The position numbers and the translations under genes are program-made. A stretch of DNA of 64,000 nucleotides from an uncultured Desulfobacteraceae bacterium (GTDB lineage: Bacteria > Desulfobacterota > Desulfobacteria > Desulfobacterales > UBA5852): positions 186,001-250,000 of the forward strand of contig CAJXSL010000001.1 in NCBI GenBank assembly GCA_913060875.1, written 5' to 3'. Below the pieces are notes generated by a model. The model saw nothing but the letters and a program-made list of their open reading frames with translations. It did not search any database and was not told where the DNA came from. Below, piece after piece: positions 34,746-43,139 of this stretch (positions are counted from its first letter, which is position 1; every line of letters begins with the position of its first letter).

Positions 34746-36056
34746 ATGGTTACCTTCGAGTCACTGGCAGACCGCCGCGACAGCATTGCCGTTGTCGGGT
34801 TGGGCTATGTGGGCCTGCCCCTGGCGGTTCATTTGTCGCGGCATTTCGAGGTGGTGGGGTATGACCTCAAGCAGGCGCGTATCGATGAACTCCAGGCGGG
34901 TTGCGACCGTACCCTGGAAGTGGATGATGACGTCCTGAAAGCGTCGGCGATCCGGTTTACGGCCGATCCCGAAGACCTGGCCAGCTGCCGCCTGGTCATC
35001 GTGGCTGTGCCGACCCCCATCGACGGCCATCGCATTCCTGACCTGGCGCCCCTGCGGGGCGCGTCCCAGACCGTGGGGGGGCATTTGCAGGCGGGATCCT
35101 GCGTGGTGTTCGAATCGACCGTTTTTCCGGGGGCCACGGAAGATATCTGTGTCCCGATCATGGAGGCCCAGTCCGGCCTGGTCTGCGGGCAGGATTTCAC
35201 CGTGGGCTATTCCCCCGAACGCATCAATCCCGGTGACAAAGTCCATACGGTGGACAATATCATCAAGGTCGTGGCCGGCTCCGATGCCGATACGACCCGC
35301 TTGCTGTCCGAGGTATACGCGAAGGTGGTCACGGCCGGCATTCACCAGGCGCCTTCCATCAAGGTGGCCGAAGCGGCCAAGGTGATCGAGAACACCCAGC
35401 GTGACATCAATATCGCGCTCATGAACGAGCTCGCCATGATCTTCGACCACATGGACATCGACACCCTGGATGTCTTGAAAGCGGCCGGCACCAAGTGGAA
35501 TTTCCTCAATTTCCGGCCGGGGCTGGTGGGCGGCCACTGCATCGGGGTCGACCCCTACTACCTGACCTTCAAGGCGGAGGCCATCGGCTATCATCCCAAC
35601 ATGATCCTGGCCGGGCGCCGGATCAACGACAACGTGGGCAAATTCGTGGCGGAGAAAACCGTCAAGATGCTGATCAAGGGCAAACGCCAGGTGCGGGGGG
35701 CCATCGTGGCCATCCTGGGGTTGACCTTCAAGGAAAATGTGCCGGACCTGCGCAATACCAAGGTGGTGGACATCATCCACGAGTTGGAGGATTTCGGTGT
35801 GAACGTGCGGCTGCACGATCCCCTGGCCGATCCGGAGGAGGCCCGGCGCTATTACGGCCTCGAACTGTCCGGCTGGGATCAGCTGGGTACGGTGGATGCG
35901 GTGATTCTGACCGTGCTGCATGACGAATACCGCGAACGGGGCCTTAAGGCGGTGGCCGAACGCCTGCACCCGGAATACCCGCTTCTGCTGGACGTGAAAG
36001 GGGCCTTCGATCCCGAAGACGCCGCCGCCCTGAACCTTAACTACTGGCGGCTGTAG
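34746..36056 (+). CDS. UDP-N-acetyl-hexosamine 6-dehydrogenase (WbpA/TviB-like)
   Basis: This 436-residue enzyme has an NAD-binding N-terminus (IAVVGLGYVGLPLAVHLSRH), a helical linker with KVAEAAKVIENTQRDINIA, and the catalytic cysteine motif GGHCIGVDPYYL. The C-terminal UDP-binding domain includes LGLTFKENVPDLRNTKV. It oxidises UDP-GlcNAc or UDP-GalNAc to the uronic acid used in surface polysaccharides. The EN.QRDINIALMNEL signature favours WbpA/TviB over UDP-glucose dehydrogenase. GAGAGGAG precedes the ATG. No glycosyltransferases are adjacent, so it stands apart from a polysaccharide locus here. Confidence 0.92.
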   Translation: MVTFESLADRRDSIAVVGLGYVGLPLAVHLSRHFEVVGYDLKQARIDELQAGCDRTLEVDDDVLKASAIRFTADPEDLASCRLVIVAVPTPIDGHRIPDLAPLRGASQTVGGHLQAGSCVVFESTVFPGATEDICVPIMEAQSGLVCGQDFTVGYSPERINPGDKVHTVDNIIKVVAGSDADTTRLLSEVYAKVVTAGIHQAPSIKVAEAAKVIENTQRDINIALMNELAMIFDHMDIDTLDVLKAAGTKWNFLNFRPGLVGGHCIGVDPYYLTFKAEAIGYHPNMILAGRRINDNVGKFVAEKTVKMLIKGKRQVRGAIVAILGLTFKENVPDLRNTKVVDIIHELEDFGVNVRLHDPLADPEEARRYYGLELSGWDQLGTVDAVILTVLHDEYRERGLKAVAERLHPEYPLLLDVKGAFDPEDAAALNLNYWRL

Positions 36057-36106
36057 TCGACCAATTGCCGGCCTATAAGACCGAATGTCACAACAGGAGA
36101 TAAACT

Positions 36107-36841
36107 TTGGGCCGTATGTTACGCAAGCTCTATAAAATCTACGCCTGGCTTATCTATGCCCCCATCATTGGTATCTCTACCTGTTTTTTCGGTACCATGG
36201 CGGTCATTTTGACATTCGTTCTCAAACCGAAAATGGTGGCCAACCTGTGTGCCAAACCATGGGCCCGGGTCAACAGCTGGGCCACCCCCATGCTGGTCAA
36301 GGTGGTGGGCCGCTCCCATGTAGACCCGAAGCAGTCTTACGTCATCGTCAGCAACCACCAGAGCCAGTTCGATATCTTCGTACTTTACGGTTGGCTGAAC
36401 ATCGACTTCAAATGGGTCATGAAAATGGAGTTGCGCAAGGTGCCCGTCATCGGGATTTCCTGCGAACGCCTGGGGCATATCTACGTGGACCGCTCCAACC
36501 GGGAGGCGGCCCTGGCGTCCATCAACGCGGCCAAACAGCGCATCGTGGACGGCACCTCGGTATTGTTTTTTCCGGAGGGCACCCGCAGCCGGACCACCCA
36601 AATGCTGCCCTTTAAAAAGGGCGCTTTCCGGATGGCCCTCGACCTGCAGCTGCCGATCCTGCCCATCACCATCCAGGGCACCCGGGAAATCCTGCCGTCG
36701 GACACGGCCGACCTGTATCCAGGCCGGGCCACCATGATCATTCATCCGCCCATTGCCATTGATGACCTCAGCCACGATACGCTGGAGGACCTCATGGCCC
36801 GTACCCGTGAAGTAATCGAAGCACCGAACCTGGCCCGTTAG
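36107..36841 (+). CDS. plsC: 1-acyl-glycerol-3-phosphate acyltransferase (PlsC family)
   Basis: The start is a TTG at 36107, seven bases after AGGAG; the next ATG is too far from it. The 244-residue protein has an N-terminal membrane helix, then the acyltransferase motifs VSNHQSQFD (HxxxxD), GHIYVDRSNR, FFPEGTRSR and LPILPITIQGT. It adds the second acyl chain to lysophosphatidic acid in the inner membrane. The lysoplasmalogenase gene follows directly, with its start after a 20-base gap, so both could act on lysophospholipids. Confidence 0.92.
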   Translation: MGRMLRKLYKIYAWLIYAPIIGISTCFFGTMAVILTFVLKPKMVANLCAKPWARVNSWATPMLVKVVGRSHVDPKQSYVIVSNHQSQFDIFVLYGWLNIDFKWVMKMELRKVPVIGISCERLGHIYVDRSNREAALASINAAKQRIVDGTSVLFFPEGTRSRTTQMLPFKKGAFRMALDLQLPILPITIQGTREILPSDTADLYPGRATMIIHPPIAIDDLSHDTLEDLMARTREVIEAPNLAR

Positions 36842-36861
36842 GTATGATCCGGGAGACAACC

Positions 36862-37515
36862 ATGCCCTTTAACGTCGTTTTGTTTCTGGCCCCTGTTTTA
36901 TTGATCCTTCTGCTGGTGTTCGAAAAGCGCGACAGCCTGGGGGGAAAATTAACGGTCAAGCCGCTTTTGTCCTGCCTGTTCGTGCTGACGGCCCTGGTGG
37001 CGGCGCCCCATTTCAGCCGCTATGCGATTATCGTGGTGGCGGGGCTGGTGCTGTGCCTTGCGGGAGATGTCTGCCTGGCCTTTCCCCAGCGGGCCATGTT
37101 CCGCAGCGGCCTGGTGGCGTTTCTCCTGGGGCACGTGGCCTACATCGTGGCGTTTGCCGCGGCGGCCCATCCCAACTGGGGGCTCTGGATCGCGGTGGCG
37201 GTGGCCCTTCCCGTGAGCAGCCTGGTCTATATCAAACTGCAACCCTTCCTGGGGGCCATGAAGACCCCGGTCATGGCCTATATCGTGGTGATTACATTGA
37301 TGGTGATCGCGGCCGGCGGTGTGTTCGGCGATATACGCCTGAGCCTCCTGGGGCGTTTCCTGGTCCTCAACGGGGCCTTCAGCTTCTACCTCTCCGATAT
37401 TTTCGTGGCCCGTCAGCGCTTTGTCCAGCCCGCTTTCTGGAACCGCCTGATCGGGCTGCCGCTGTACTACCTGGGGCAGTTTCAGATCGCCTATACGACC
37501 GGGCTGATCGGTTAG
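36862..37515 (+). CDS. TMEM86/YhhN-family lysoplasmalogenase
   Basis: I choose the ATG at 36862 (217 residues), which has GGGAG seven bases upstream; an ATG at 36844 lies too close to the plsC stop and lacks a site. It has about eight membrane helices. The family signatures AGDVCLAFPQ and FLLGHVAYIVAF hold the conserved aspartate and histidine, and FYLSDIFVARQRF the second aspartate. Family members cleave the vinyl-ether bond of lysoplasmalogens. Plasmalogens occur in anaerobes, which fits the inferred host. It forms a likely pair with plsC. Confidence 0.9.
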   Translation: MPFNVVLFLAPVLLILLLVFEKRDSLGGKLTVKPLLSCLFVLTALVAAPHFSRYAIIVVAGLVLCLAGDVCLAFPQRAMFRSGLVAFLLGHVAYIVAFAAAAHPNWGLWIAVAVALPVSSLVYIKLQPFLGAMKTPVMAYIVVITLMVIAAGGVFGDIRLSLLGRFLVLNGAFSFYLSDIFVARQRFVQPAFWNRLIGLPLYYLGQFQIAYTTGLIG

Positions 37516-37625
37516 AAGGTTGCATCGGATCCAGCGGGTAGCAGCAAAAACGATTTATTCCGTCTGCGTTGAGGTGGTGCCTCTACCGGAACTTGTACCT
37601 GGTCTGCACAAGGAAATGCCTGCCG

Positions 37626-39479
37626 ATGAGTGTCCTGGTTGTCGTAACAAGGCCTGAATCCGCCGCCCCTGTCATTCGCTGGGGAGCTCGCCTGGCCATA
37701 AGGGCCGAAAGCCCTTTGAAGGTTCTGTGCTGTATCTTTGACACGCCCCATTTTCCCTCGACGCCTGCCGCCCGGAAACCGGAGTTGACCAAAAGTCCGC
37801 TTGTACGCCAAGCGGCCGAAGCAATGGGTGATCTTCAGGGCGTAGAGGTGGAGCACCTTGCGATAGGCAACACCAATCCGGCCCAGGCGATCATCAAGAT
37901 GATCCAGGAAAACGGGGTCGAAACACTTTGTGTCGACGCCCACGAAGATATCGCCAGGAATTCCCCTGCCTGGCGCCTGGCCCGAAACCTCTCTCGATTT
38001 GCCCCCTGCAACAAACTATTGCTGGATACCGGCGACTCGGATGCGCGTCGGCTCGAGCGCATTCTCCTGCCAATGGGCAAAGATCAGGGGCGGCAAACGA
38101 TTCAGGCCGCCGCAAAATTTGCCGAAAAACTGAAGTGCCAAATCGTGCCCCTGAAAGTGGGGTCGAATTTCGGACTGGATTCCCATATCATCGCTCAACG
38201 CAGTATGGCCAAAAAGCTCGAAGACGCCGGGCTGAAACCCGGCAAACATGTCCGGCCGACGGTAACCCTGAAGGGGCGCGTATGGCCGGCCATTGTCGAT
38301 AAAAGCCGTAAAAGCGATTTGGTGGTTTTCAGCTCGATTTCACTGCTGACCCTTGCCAGGTTTCGCAAGGAGGAAAAGAAATTGTTGGGCACAGGTGGCC
38401 AACGCGCCTGTATCGGTACCTATATAACCGCCAGGGAAACCAGGGGACAGTACAGTGTCCCCCACCACATCTTCAAATGGCTGCCAACCCTCAAACTTTC
38501 CGAACGTATCGACCTGTTCGACCGGCTTCGGGCGGGGGCCCGCTGGAACATCGATTTCATCCTGATGATCGGACTCTCCACCGCCATCGCGTCCATGGGG
38601 CTGATGCAGAATTCCACGGCCGTCGTCATCGGTGCCATGGTGGTAGCGCCCCTCATGACACCGCTTATCGGTTCCGGGTTGGCCCTTGTGCAGGGCAATT
38701 TCCTGTTTTTCCGGGATACGCTCAGAACCATGGGGTACGGCGTGACGGTGTGCCTGGTGATATCAGCCCTAGTCGGGCTGGTGGTGCCGATGGAGCAGCT
38801 CACGCCGGAGCTGCTCGCGCGGGGAGGGCCCACCCTGATCGACATGGCCGTTGCTTTTCTGTCGGGGATCGCGGCTTCGTACGCCATGGCGCGTCCCTCA
38901 CTCCTGGGTGCGCTGGCCGGTGTGGCCATCGCCACGGCGTTGGTTCCCCCCCTGTCAACGGTCGGCATCGCCCTTGTGGAAGCCCAGTGGCACATTGCCC
39001 AGGGTGCCGCCATTCTTTTCCTGACCAACCTTATCGCCATCATTTTAGGGGCGGCGACCATTTACAGCGGGCTTGGAATTCAGGGATCACGTGTGGGGGT
39101 GGGAATGCCTCTGTGGGTGGGGCGCACCATCATGGGGCTTGTTTTCGTGGCCCTGCTTTTGACCGCTCCCCTCTGGAACGAGCTTTCGTCCCAATTGCGC
39201 ACGGGGCAAACGCGGCCATTGTCCCTGCCCCTGAGCCAGACAGTCAACGATGCCATTATCGAGCGGGTATACCTGGACTACGGCGTCCATTTTGTGCAGG
39301 CCCGCCGGATGGGGATCGAAAGCAACAGGGATGTGGAAATATACTTGAGCGCTAACGGATCCGTGTCCGTCGATCTGGTATCGGACCTGAAAAAGCTCGT
39401 AAATGATCGCATGGAAGAGAATGTCAATGTGAAGGTGTTTGTTTTCAAAGAAGCCGATATTATTAATAAAGACAATTGA
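37626..39479 (+). CDS. DUF389 membrane protein with N-terminal universal-stress-like domains
   Basis: The start is the ATG at 37626 (617 residues). Residues 1-270 look like two universal-stress-protein-like domains (MSVLVVVTRPESAAPVI, and RILLPMGKDQGRQTIQAA). The rest is the TIGR00341/DUF389 membrane domain with WNIDFILMIGLSTAIASMGL and TAVVIGAMVVAPLMTPLIGS. About six helices and a 90-residue soluble C-terminus follow. DUF389 proteins have no agreed function; the added nucleotide-binding-like domains suggest regulation by ATP or cyclic dinucleotides, which is an inference. It is a single gene. Confidence 0.85.
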   Translation: MSVLVVVTRPESAAPVIRWGARLAIRAESPLKVLCCIFDTPHFPSTPAARKPELTKSPLVRQAAEAMGDLQGVEVEHLAIGNTNPAQAIIKMIQENGVETLCVDAHEDIARNSPAWRLARNLSRFAPCNKLLLDTGDSDARRLERILLPMGKDQGRQTIQAAAKFAEKLKCQIVPLKVGSNFGLDSHIIAQRSMAKKLEDAGLKPGKHVRPTVTLKGRVWPAIVDKSRKSDLVVFSSISLLTLARFRKEEKKLLGTGGQRACIGTYITARETRGQYSVPHHIFKWLPTLKLSERIDLFDRLRAGARWNIDFILMIGLSTAIASMGLMQNSTAVVIGAMVVAPLMTPLIGSGLALVQGNFLFFRDTLRTMGYGVTVCLVISALVGLVVPMEQLTPELLARGGPTLIDMAVAFLSGIAASYAMARPSLLGALAGVAIATALVPPLSTVGIALVEAQWHIAQGAAILFLTNLIAIILGAATIYSGLGIQGSRVGVGMPLWVGRTIMGLVFVALLLTAPLWNELSSQLRTGQTRPLSLPLSQTVNDAIIERVYLDYGVHFVQARRMGIESNRDVEIYLSANGSVSVDLVSDLKKLVNDRMEENVNVKVFVFKEADIINKDN

Positions 39480-39868
39480 GATTAACATCGTTTCGCGGAT
39501 TGGCCTGATAAGACTTTGAAAAAAGATTTCGACTTGCCCGCCTGTAATTTTTTGATTGTTGCCGCCCTTTCAAGATATTCTATGGCCTCATAATCCTTCC
39601 TTGCCCGAGGTGTTTACACGACATCGCGTACCCAAATCGGTCATTGTAGGCTTTCGCAAAACTTGACAAACCCTCTCGGCAATCCATACTTGATTTAATG
39701 ATTTGCTTTTACAAGGCAATATCGCGAATTCCGCCAATTCCTGCTTGCCCTGGCCCGGATATTCTGATCGTACGGATGGGATAAATTTATGCGGCTAAGG
39801 TGACCGTCACATCCTGTTGCCACCGCTCTATAATAATATCATCAACCCAAGTCGGAAAGGAGATTGCC
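39480..39868. other. intergenic region before dodecin
   Basis: No ORF is convincing. A possible promoter for dodecin is TTGACA (39663-39668) with CATACT (39685-39690), 16 bases apart. Its TTGACAAACCC context resembles the promoter at 21393. Confidence 0.4.
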
Positions 39869-40075
39869 ATGGATACGAGTGTTTACAAAATAGTAGAAGT
39901 CGTAGGATTCTCGGAAAAGTCCTGGGAAGATGCCGCCAAAGCGGCCGTAGCGACGGTCGACCGCTCCATTCGCGACATGCGTGTGGCGGAAGTCGTCCAA
40001 ATGGATATGCGCTTGGAAGACAACCGAATCGTCGGATATCGCACCAAATTAAAAGTATCCTTTAAATTGGAATAA
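39869..40075 (+). CDS. dodecin family protein
   Basis: This 68-residue protein starts MDTSVYKIVEVVGFSEKSWE, the dodecin signature, and includes RDMRVAEVVQMDMRLEDNRI with the flavin-contact region. Dodecins form hollow dodecamers that store flavins or other cofactors. The ribosome site GGAAAGGAG precedes the ATG. It is monocistronic, with a D-type repeat 8 bases after its stop and a terminator beyond. Confidence 0.95.
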   Translation: MDTSVYKIVEVVGFSEKSWEDAAKAAVATVDRSIRDMRVAEVVQMDMRLEDNRIVGYRTKLKVSFKLE

Positions 40076-40082
40076 TGAACAC

Positions 40083-40107
40083 GAATATTTCATGAAATGT
40101 TCGGGCT
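40083..40107. repeat. minimal copy of stop-codon-associated repeat (family D)
   Basis: It is 24-25 bp long, with CGAATATTTCA joined to TGAAATGTTCGGG: only the two ends of the long copy at 25437-25697 remain, and they form a near-perfect palindrome after the dodecin stop. Confidence 0.65.
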
Positions 40108-40130
40108 GATGTGTTGAGACTTTGAGACGA

Positions 40131-40166
40131 GGGCACAACGTCGGTAGCGGCGCTGTGCCCTTATTT
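40131..40166 (+). terminator. terminator after dodecin
   Basis: GGGCACA and TGTGCCC pair over a 16-base loop and are followed by TTATTT. The MITE copy 4 starts in this T-rich tail. Confidence 0.6.
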
Positions 40167-40311
40167 AGTGTCCATCCATAAGTGGCATCTTTCGGCCCCT
40201 GGCGGCGTTCTCGCTCGTTTTCAATCCTCGCAATAGCGGGCTATTCCTCCGGTTGAAAACGCGCTCGGGCCTTGCCAGGAACCAAAATCTATCATTTATG
40301 GGCGGACACTA
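40166..40311 (-). repeat. MITE-like element A, copy 4 (146 bp, inverted)
   Basis: The ends TAGTGTCCATCCATAA and TTATGGGCGGACACTA are inverted repeats with two mismatches. It has exactly the same length as copy 1. TTTA occurs on both flanks and may be a target duplication. Confidence 0.82.
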
Positions 40312-40333
40312 TTTAATGGTTTTACTGTAGACC

Positions 40334-40990
40334 CTATTCAACAGAAATCGTCACAATTTCAATGATGTCTCCGACCATGCGGATGCTTCCCATGTCTGGC
40401 TTCAGGGTGGCGACAACGTTCACCTTCAGGCCGTCCCGCTTGAAAGCATCCTCAAGATTGACGGGGTCATAAATCCGGCCGTCGTCGCCTTCGATGACAA
40501 AGAAGCCGCCTTCCAGGTTCTTGAAAACAATGGTTCCCGCGATAGCAATGCGATCCTTATGGGCTTCCCGAAATCGCATGCTGCCGCTGTCATAGGGGAG
40601 TTCCAGATAAAGCTGCCCGTCTTCGACGAAGAAGGATTCGGCCCGCTGCAGGTCACGCATGAAAGGCGCGTCCAGGCTGTCTTCCGGGCAGGCCATGCGC
40701 GTGGCAAACAAGGGCCCGAAGGAAAGCTTGCCTGGCGCGATCCGATATTCCCCGCCCCCGTTGTTGCAGTCGAACCGGGCCTGGACGTTACCCTCAGTCT
40801 TCAAAAGAAGGGTATAGCGCTCCGGGGTCGGCACTTCGATTCGCTCGACCGGGGTGACGGTCGCTTCCCACTGCCACGTTTTATTCAAAACCAGACGGGG
40901 GTCCGTATGGCGCTCAGCCACGACGGGCGGACTTGTGGTGCAGGCGGATAAAAGCATGCCGATAAATACGATTGTTAAAATGCGGCTCAT
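40334..40990 (-). CDS. META-domain (HslJ-like) lipoprotein
   Basis: The start is the ATG at 40990 after AAAGGTGAAAAG, giving 218 residues. A lipoprotein signal ends in MLLSACTT. Residues about 35-140 form a META domain (LNKTWQWEATVTPV...YTLLLKTEGNVQARFDCNN). A second beta domain about 150-215 (IAGTIVFKNLEGGFFVIEGD) is not recognised; it has an OB-like strand pattern. META proteins in bacteria include HslJ, linked to novobiocin tolerance and outer-membrane stability. It is 59 bases from the second VWA gene on the same strand, so it may be the last gene of the VWA operon. Confidence 0.8.
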   Translation of the reverse strand: MSRILTIVFIGMLLSACTTSPPVVAERHTDPRLVLNKTWQWEATVTPVERIEVPTPERYTLLLKTEGNVQARFDCNNGGGEYRIAPGKLSFGPLFATRMACPEDSLDAPFMRDLQRAESFFVEDGQLYLELPYDSGSMRFREAHKDRIAIAGTIVFKNLEGGFFVIEGDDGRIYDPVNLEDAFKRDGLKVNVVATLKPDMGSIRMVGDIIEIVTISVE

Positions 40991-41049
40991 CTTTTCACCT
41001 TTGATGGTTTTCAATTTAATAAAAGACACCTACAAGCGTCTTAATATAT

Positions 41050-42045
41050 TTATGGCCGGGCCCGGTTCAACCCCACAAACGCCCCGCCGTTGCGTTCGCA
41101 CAGCGCCCGCATGAGGGCGGCGAAGCGGATGCCGGTGATGCCGCGGGGGTCGGTGAGCACGGTGGGGAAGCCCACGGCGTGAATCCTGACCCGGCGCTGG
41201 CCGCCGGGGCCGGCCCGGTTGATCCGGTCTACGGCTTTGACGGCCTTCTGCATATCTTTTCCGGAGTACTCGTCCCCGAAAACATAGAGGCTGATCTTCT
41301 TCTTGGGATCATAGAAGGACCGGATGGCCATGGCGATGCCTTCCACCGGGCTGCTGTTGCTGAAGGGCTGCCAGGTGGCCAGGGCCTGGAGGATGATTTC
41401 CCGCCGCTTTCTCGTGTCCGGGATCCAGCGGCCGCGGTACTGGGGGAACATGTAGTCCCCCATGTCGTTCATGATCTGGATGCCCTTGACCTTGGGGTAG
41501 ACGTCTAACGTCTCGCGGATTTTCTTGCGGACGGAGCCCCAGGCCCCGCGCTGCATGCTGCCGGAAGTGTCGATGATGAAGACGATGTACTCGCTGTCCA
41601 CCGGGATGCCGCCCACCGAGGCGCTGGGGGGCGGCGGGCGCCGGGCGGCGAGCCGCTTCATCTCTTCGGTGAGGTCCTGGAGGGTCCGGGCCATGCGGCC
41701 TTCGATGATGTTCTGCACCTCGGCGTTCTGGCGCGAGGCCGCAAATTCCCCCTCCAGGGCGGACAGGTCCCCCTGAAGCCGGGCCAGTTTTTCCCGGGCT
41801 TCGGTGAGCTGCGTTCTTTTCGCTTCGAGCTCCCGCTCCAGCACCAGGGCTTCCCCCCGGATTGCATGCCGTTCCTCTTCCAGGCGGATGATGGCCGCAT
41901 CCAGGTCGCTGCGGGTCTGCTCGATCACCATGGGTTCCCCGAACTTGGACAGGACGAACAGGAGTATGATGGCCCCGAAGGCGCAGCAGATGCAGTCCAG
42001 GAAGGACAGGCTGAAGATTTCGATATCGCGGCGTCGGGTGCGCAT
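41050..42045 (-). CDS. membrane-anchored von Willebrand A protein 2 with ExbD-like N-terminal helix
   Basis: The ATG at 42045 is 2 bases after the previous stop, giving 331 residues. Residues 11-33 form the only membrane helix, FSLSFLDCICCAFGAIILLF, with an aspartate (D17) in the place of the channel aspartate of ExbD, TolR and MotB. Residues 40-130 are coiled coil. A VWA domain starts near 150 with the metal motif FIIDTSGSM. It is a paralogue of the next gene upstream. I infer it is the ExbD-like partner of the ExbB-like protein at 44538, with a VWA head in the periplasm. A cytosolic VWA on a plain anchor is the alternative. Confidence 0.88.
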   Translation of the reverse strand: MRTRRRDIEIFSLSFLDCICCAFGAIILLFVLSKFGEPMVIEQTRSDLDAAIIRLEEERHAIRGEALVLERELEAKRTQLTEAREKLARLQGDLSALEGEFAASRQNAEVQNIIEGRMARTLQDLTEEMKRLAARRPPPPSASVGGIPVDSEYIVFIIDTSGSMQRGAWGSVRKKIRETLDVYPKVKGIQIMNDMGDYMFPQYRGRWIPDTRKRREIILQALATWQPFSNSSPVEGIAMAIRSFYDPKKKISLYVFGDEYSGKDMQKAVKAVDRINRAGPGGQRRVRIHAVGFPTVLTDPRGITGIRFAALMRALCERNGGAFVGLNRARP

Positions 42046-42047
42046 GG

Positions 42048-43139
42048 TCAGGGCCAGTCCGGTGAGGGGCAGAAATAGGCGCCCCGGGTCAGGGCCGCCA
42101 GCTTCCAGTAGGCGCTGGCCGCAGCCGGATCCCCTTCCAAAGGGAGGAGGATCACGTTGACGGGGACCTTGTCGGGCAGCAGTTTGACGGCATCGTTGAA
42201 CAGGCTGAGCCGCTTTTCGCCGGACACCTTTTTGAACCAGGGCGTGCTGGTGCCCATGGTGGGCAGCCCGTCGGTGATCAGGAAGACGTTTTCGGGCAGC
42301 GGCCGCATTTTGCGCAGGACCTCGAAGGCATTGGCCAGGCTGGTGCTTTTCTCCGGCACCAGGTCGTAGAGTTTGTTGACGGCTTCGTTGAGCTGGCGGG
42401 TGTCGTCGGTCTTCAGCCAGCGCCCGGCGGTGCCCGGCAGCAGGGGGCGGGCCGTTTCGTTGAAGACGATGACCTGGTAGCGGCTGCCGGGCGGGAACTG
42501 GGCGGTGAGCCAGTCCACCGTGGCCAGGGCCTTGCGCCATTTGGGGGCTTGCCGCTTCTTTGCTTCGGGCATGTTCCGGCGGCGGATGATGCCCACGATG
42601 CTGTCGTCCAGCATGCTGGCGGAGGCGTCCAACAGGATGAGGATATGGCCTTCGCCGATCCTTAGATCGGTGAGGTACTGCCGGTTGCCCTCGCCGGCGA
42701 AGGTGCGCACCTTGGACCCGTAGTCGTCTTCGGCCTGGCTGCCCGCTTTCAGCCGTTTGACGTCCTCTTCCAGCGATTTTACGTCAGCCTTGAGCTTGTT
42801 GGCGTGTGTTTTTTTGGCCAGGGTCTTGTCCTGGTAATGGGCGATTTCGATCTGGCGTTCTTCGATCACGGGTATGATCTGGCGGGTGCTGCCCTGGATC
42901 TGGACGATTTCATTTTCGGCGGCCTCCAGGGCGTTGCGCAGGTCCGCCATGCGCTTGCGGCCTTCCAGGACCTCGCGTTCCAGCAGGTCGACCTCGCTTT
43001 TCAGGTCCTGGGTGATGACGTCGCGGCGGACGGCCGAGCGGGCGTTGACGATGACGAACAGCAGGATGATGGCCCCCAGACCGCAGCAGATGCAGTCGAT
43101 GAAGGACAGGCTGAAAACGTTAAGCGTTCGTCGTTTCAT
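42048..43139 (-). CDS. membrane-anchored von Willebrand A protein 1 with ExbD-like N-terminal helix
   Basis: This 363-residue protein starts inside the FHA gene's end (20-base overlap). Residues 9-31 (FSLSFIDCICCGLGAIILLF) are nearly identical to the paralogue downstream and hold D15 in the ExbD/TolR channel position. Coiled coil covers 40-135, and the VWA domain 160-345 has ILLDASASM and a matching FLITDGLPTMG strand. Both metal-site motifs are intact. With its paralogue it could form a heterodimeric rod inside an ExbB-like pentamer. Confidence 0.88.
   Translation of the reverse strand: MKRRTLNVFSLSFIDCICCGLGAIILLFVIVNARSAVRRDVITQDLKSEVDLLEREVLEGRKRMADLRNALEAAENEIVQIQGSTRQIIPVIEERQIEIAHYQDKTLAKKTHANKLKADVKSLEEDVKRLKAGSQAEDDYGSKVRTFAGEGNRQYLTDLRIGEGHILILLDASASMLDDSIVGIIRRRNMPEAKKRQAPKWRKALATVDWLTAQFPPGSRYQVIVFNETARPLLPGTAGRWLKTDDTRQLNEAVNKLYDLVPEKSTSLANAFEVLRKMRPLPENVFLITDGLPTMGTSTPWFKKVSGEKRLSLFNDAVKLLPDKVPVNVILLPLEGDPAAASAYWKLAALTRGAYFCPSPDWP

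Noticed and set aside
41050-42540. Longer 496-codon version of VWA protein 2
   Set aside because: The extra 165 residues overlap VWA protein 1 in another frame and have shadow composition; the ATG at 42045 gives a paralogue-matching N-terminus.
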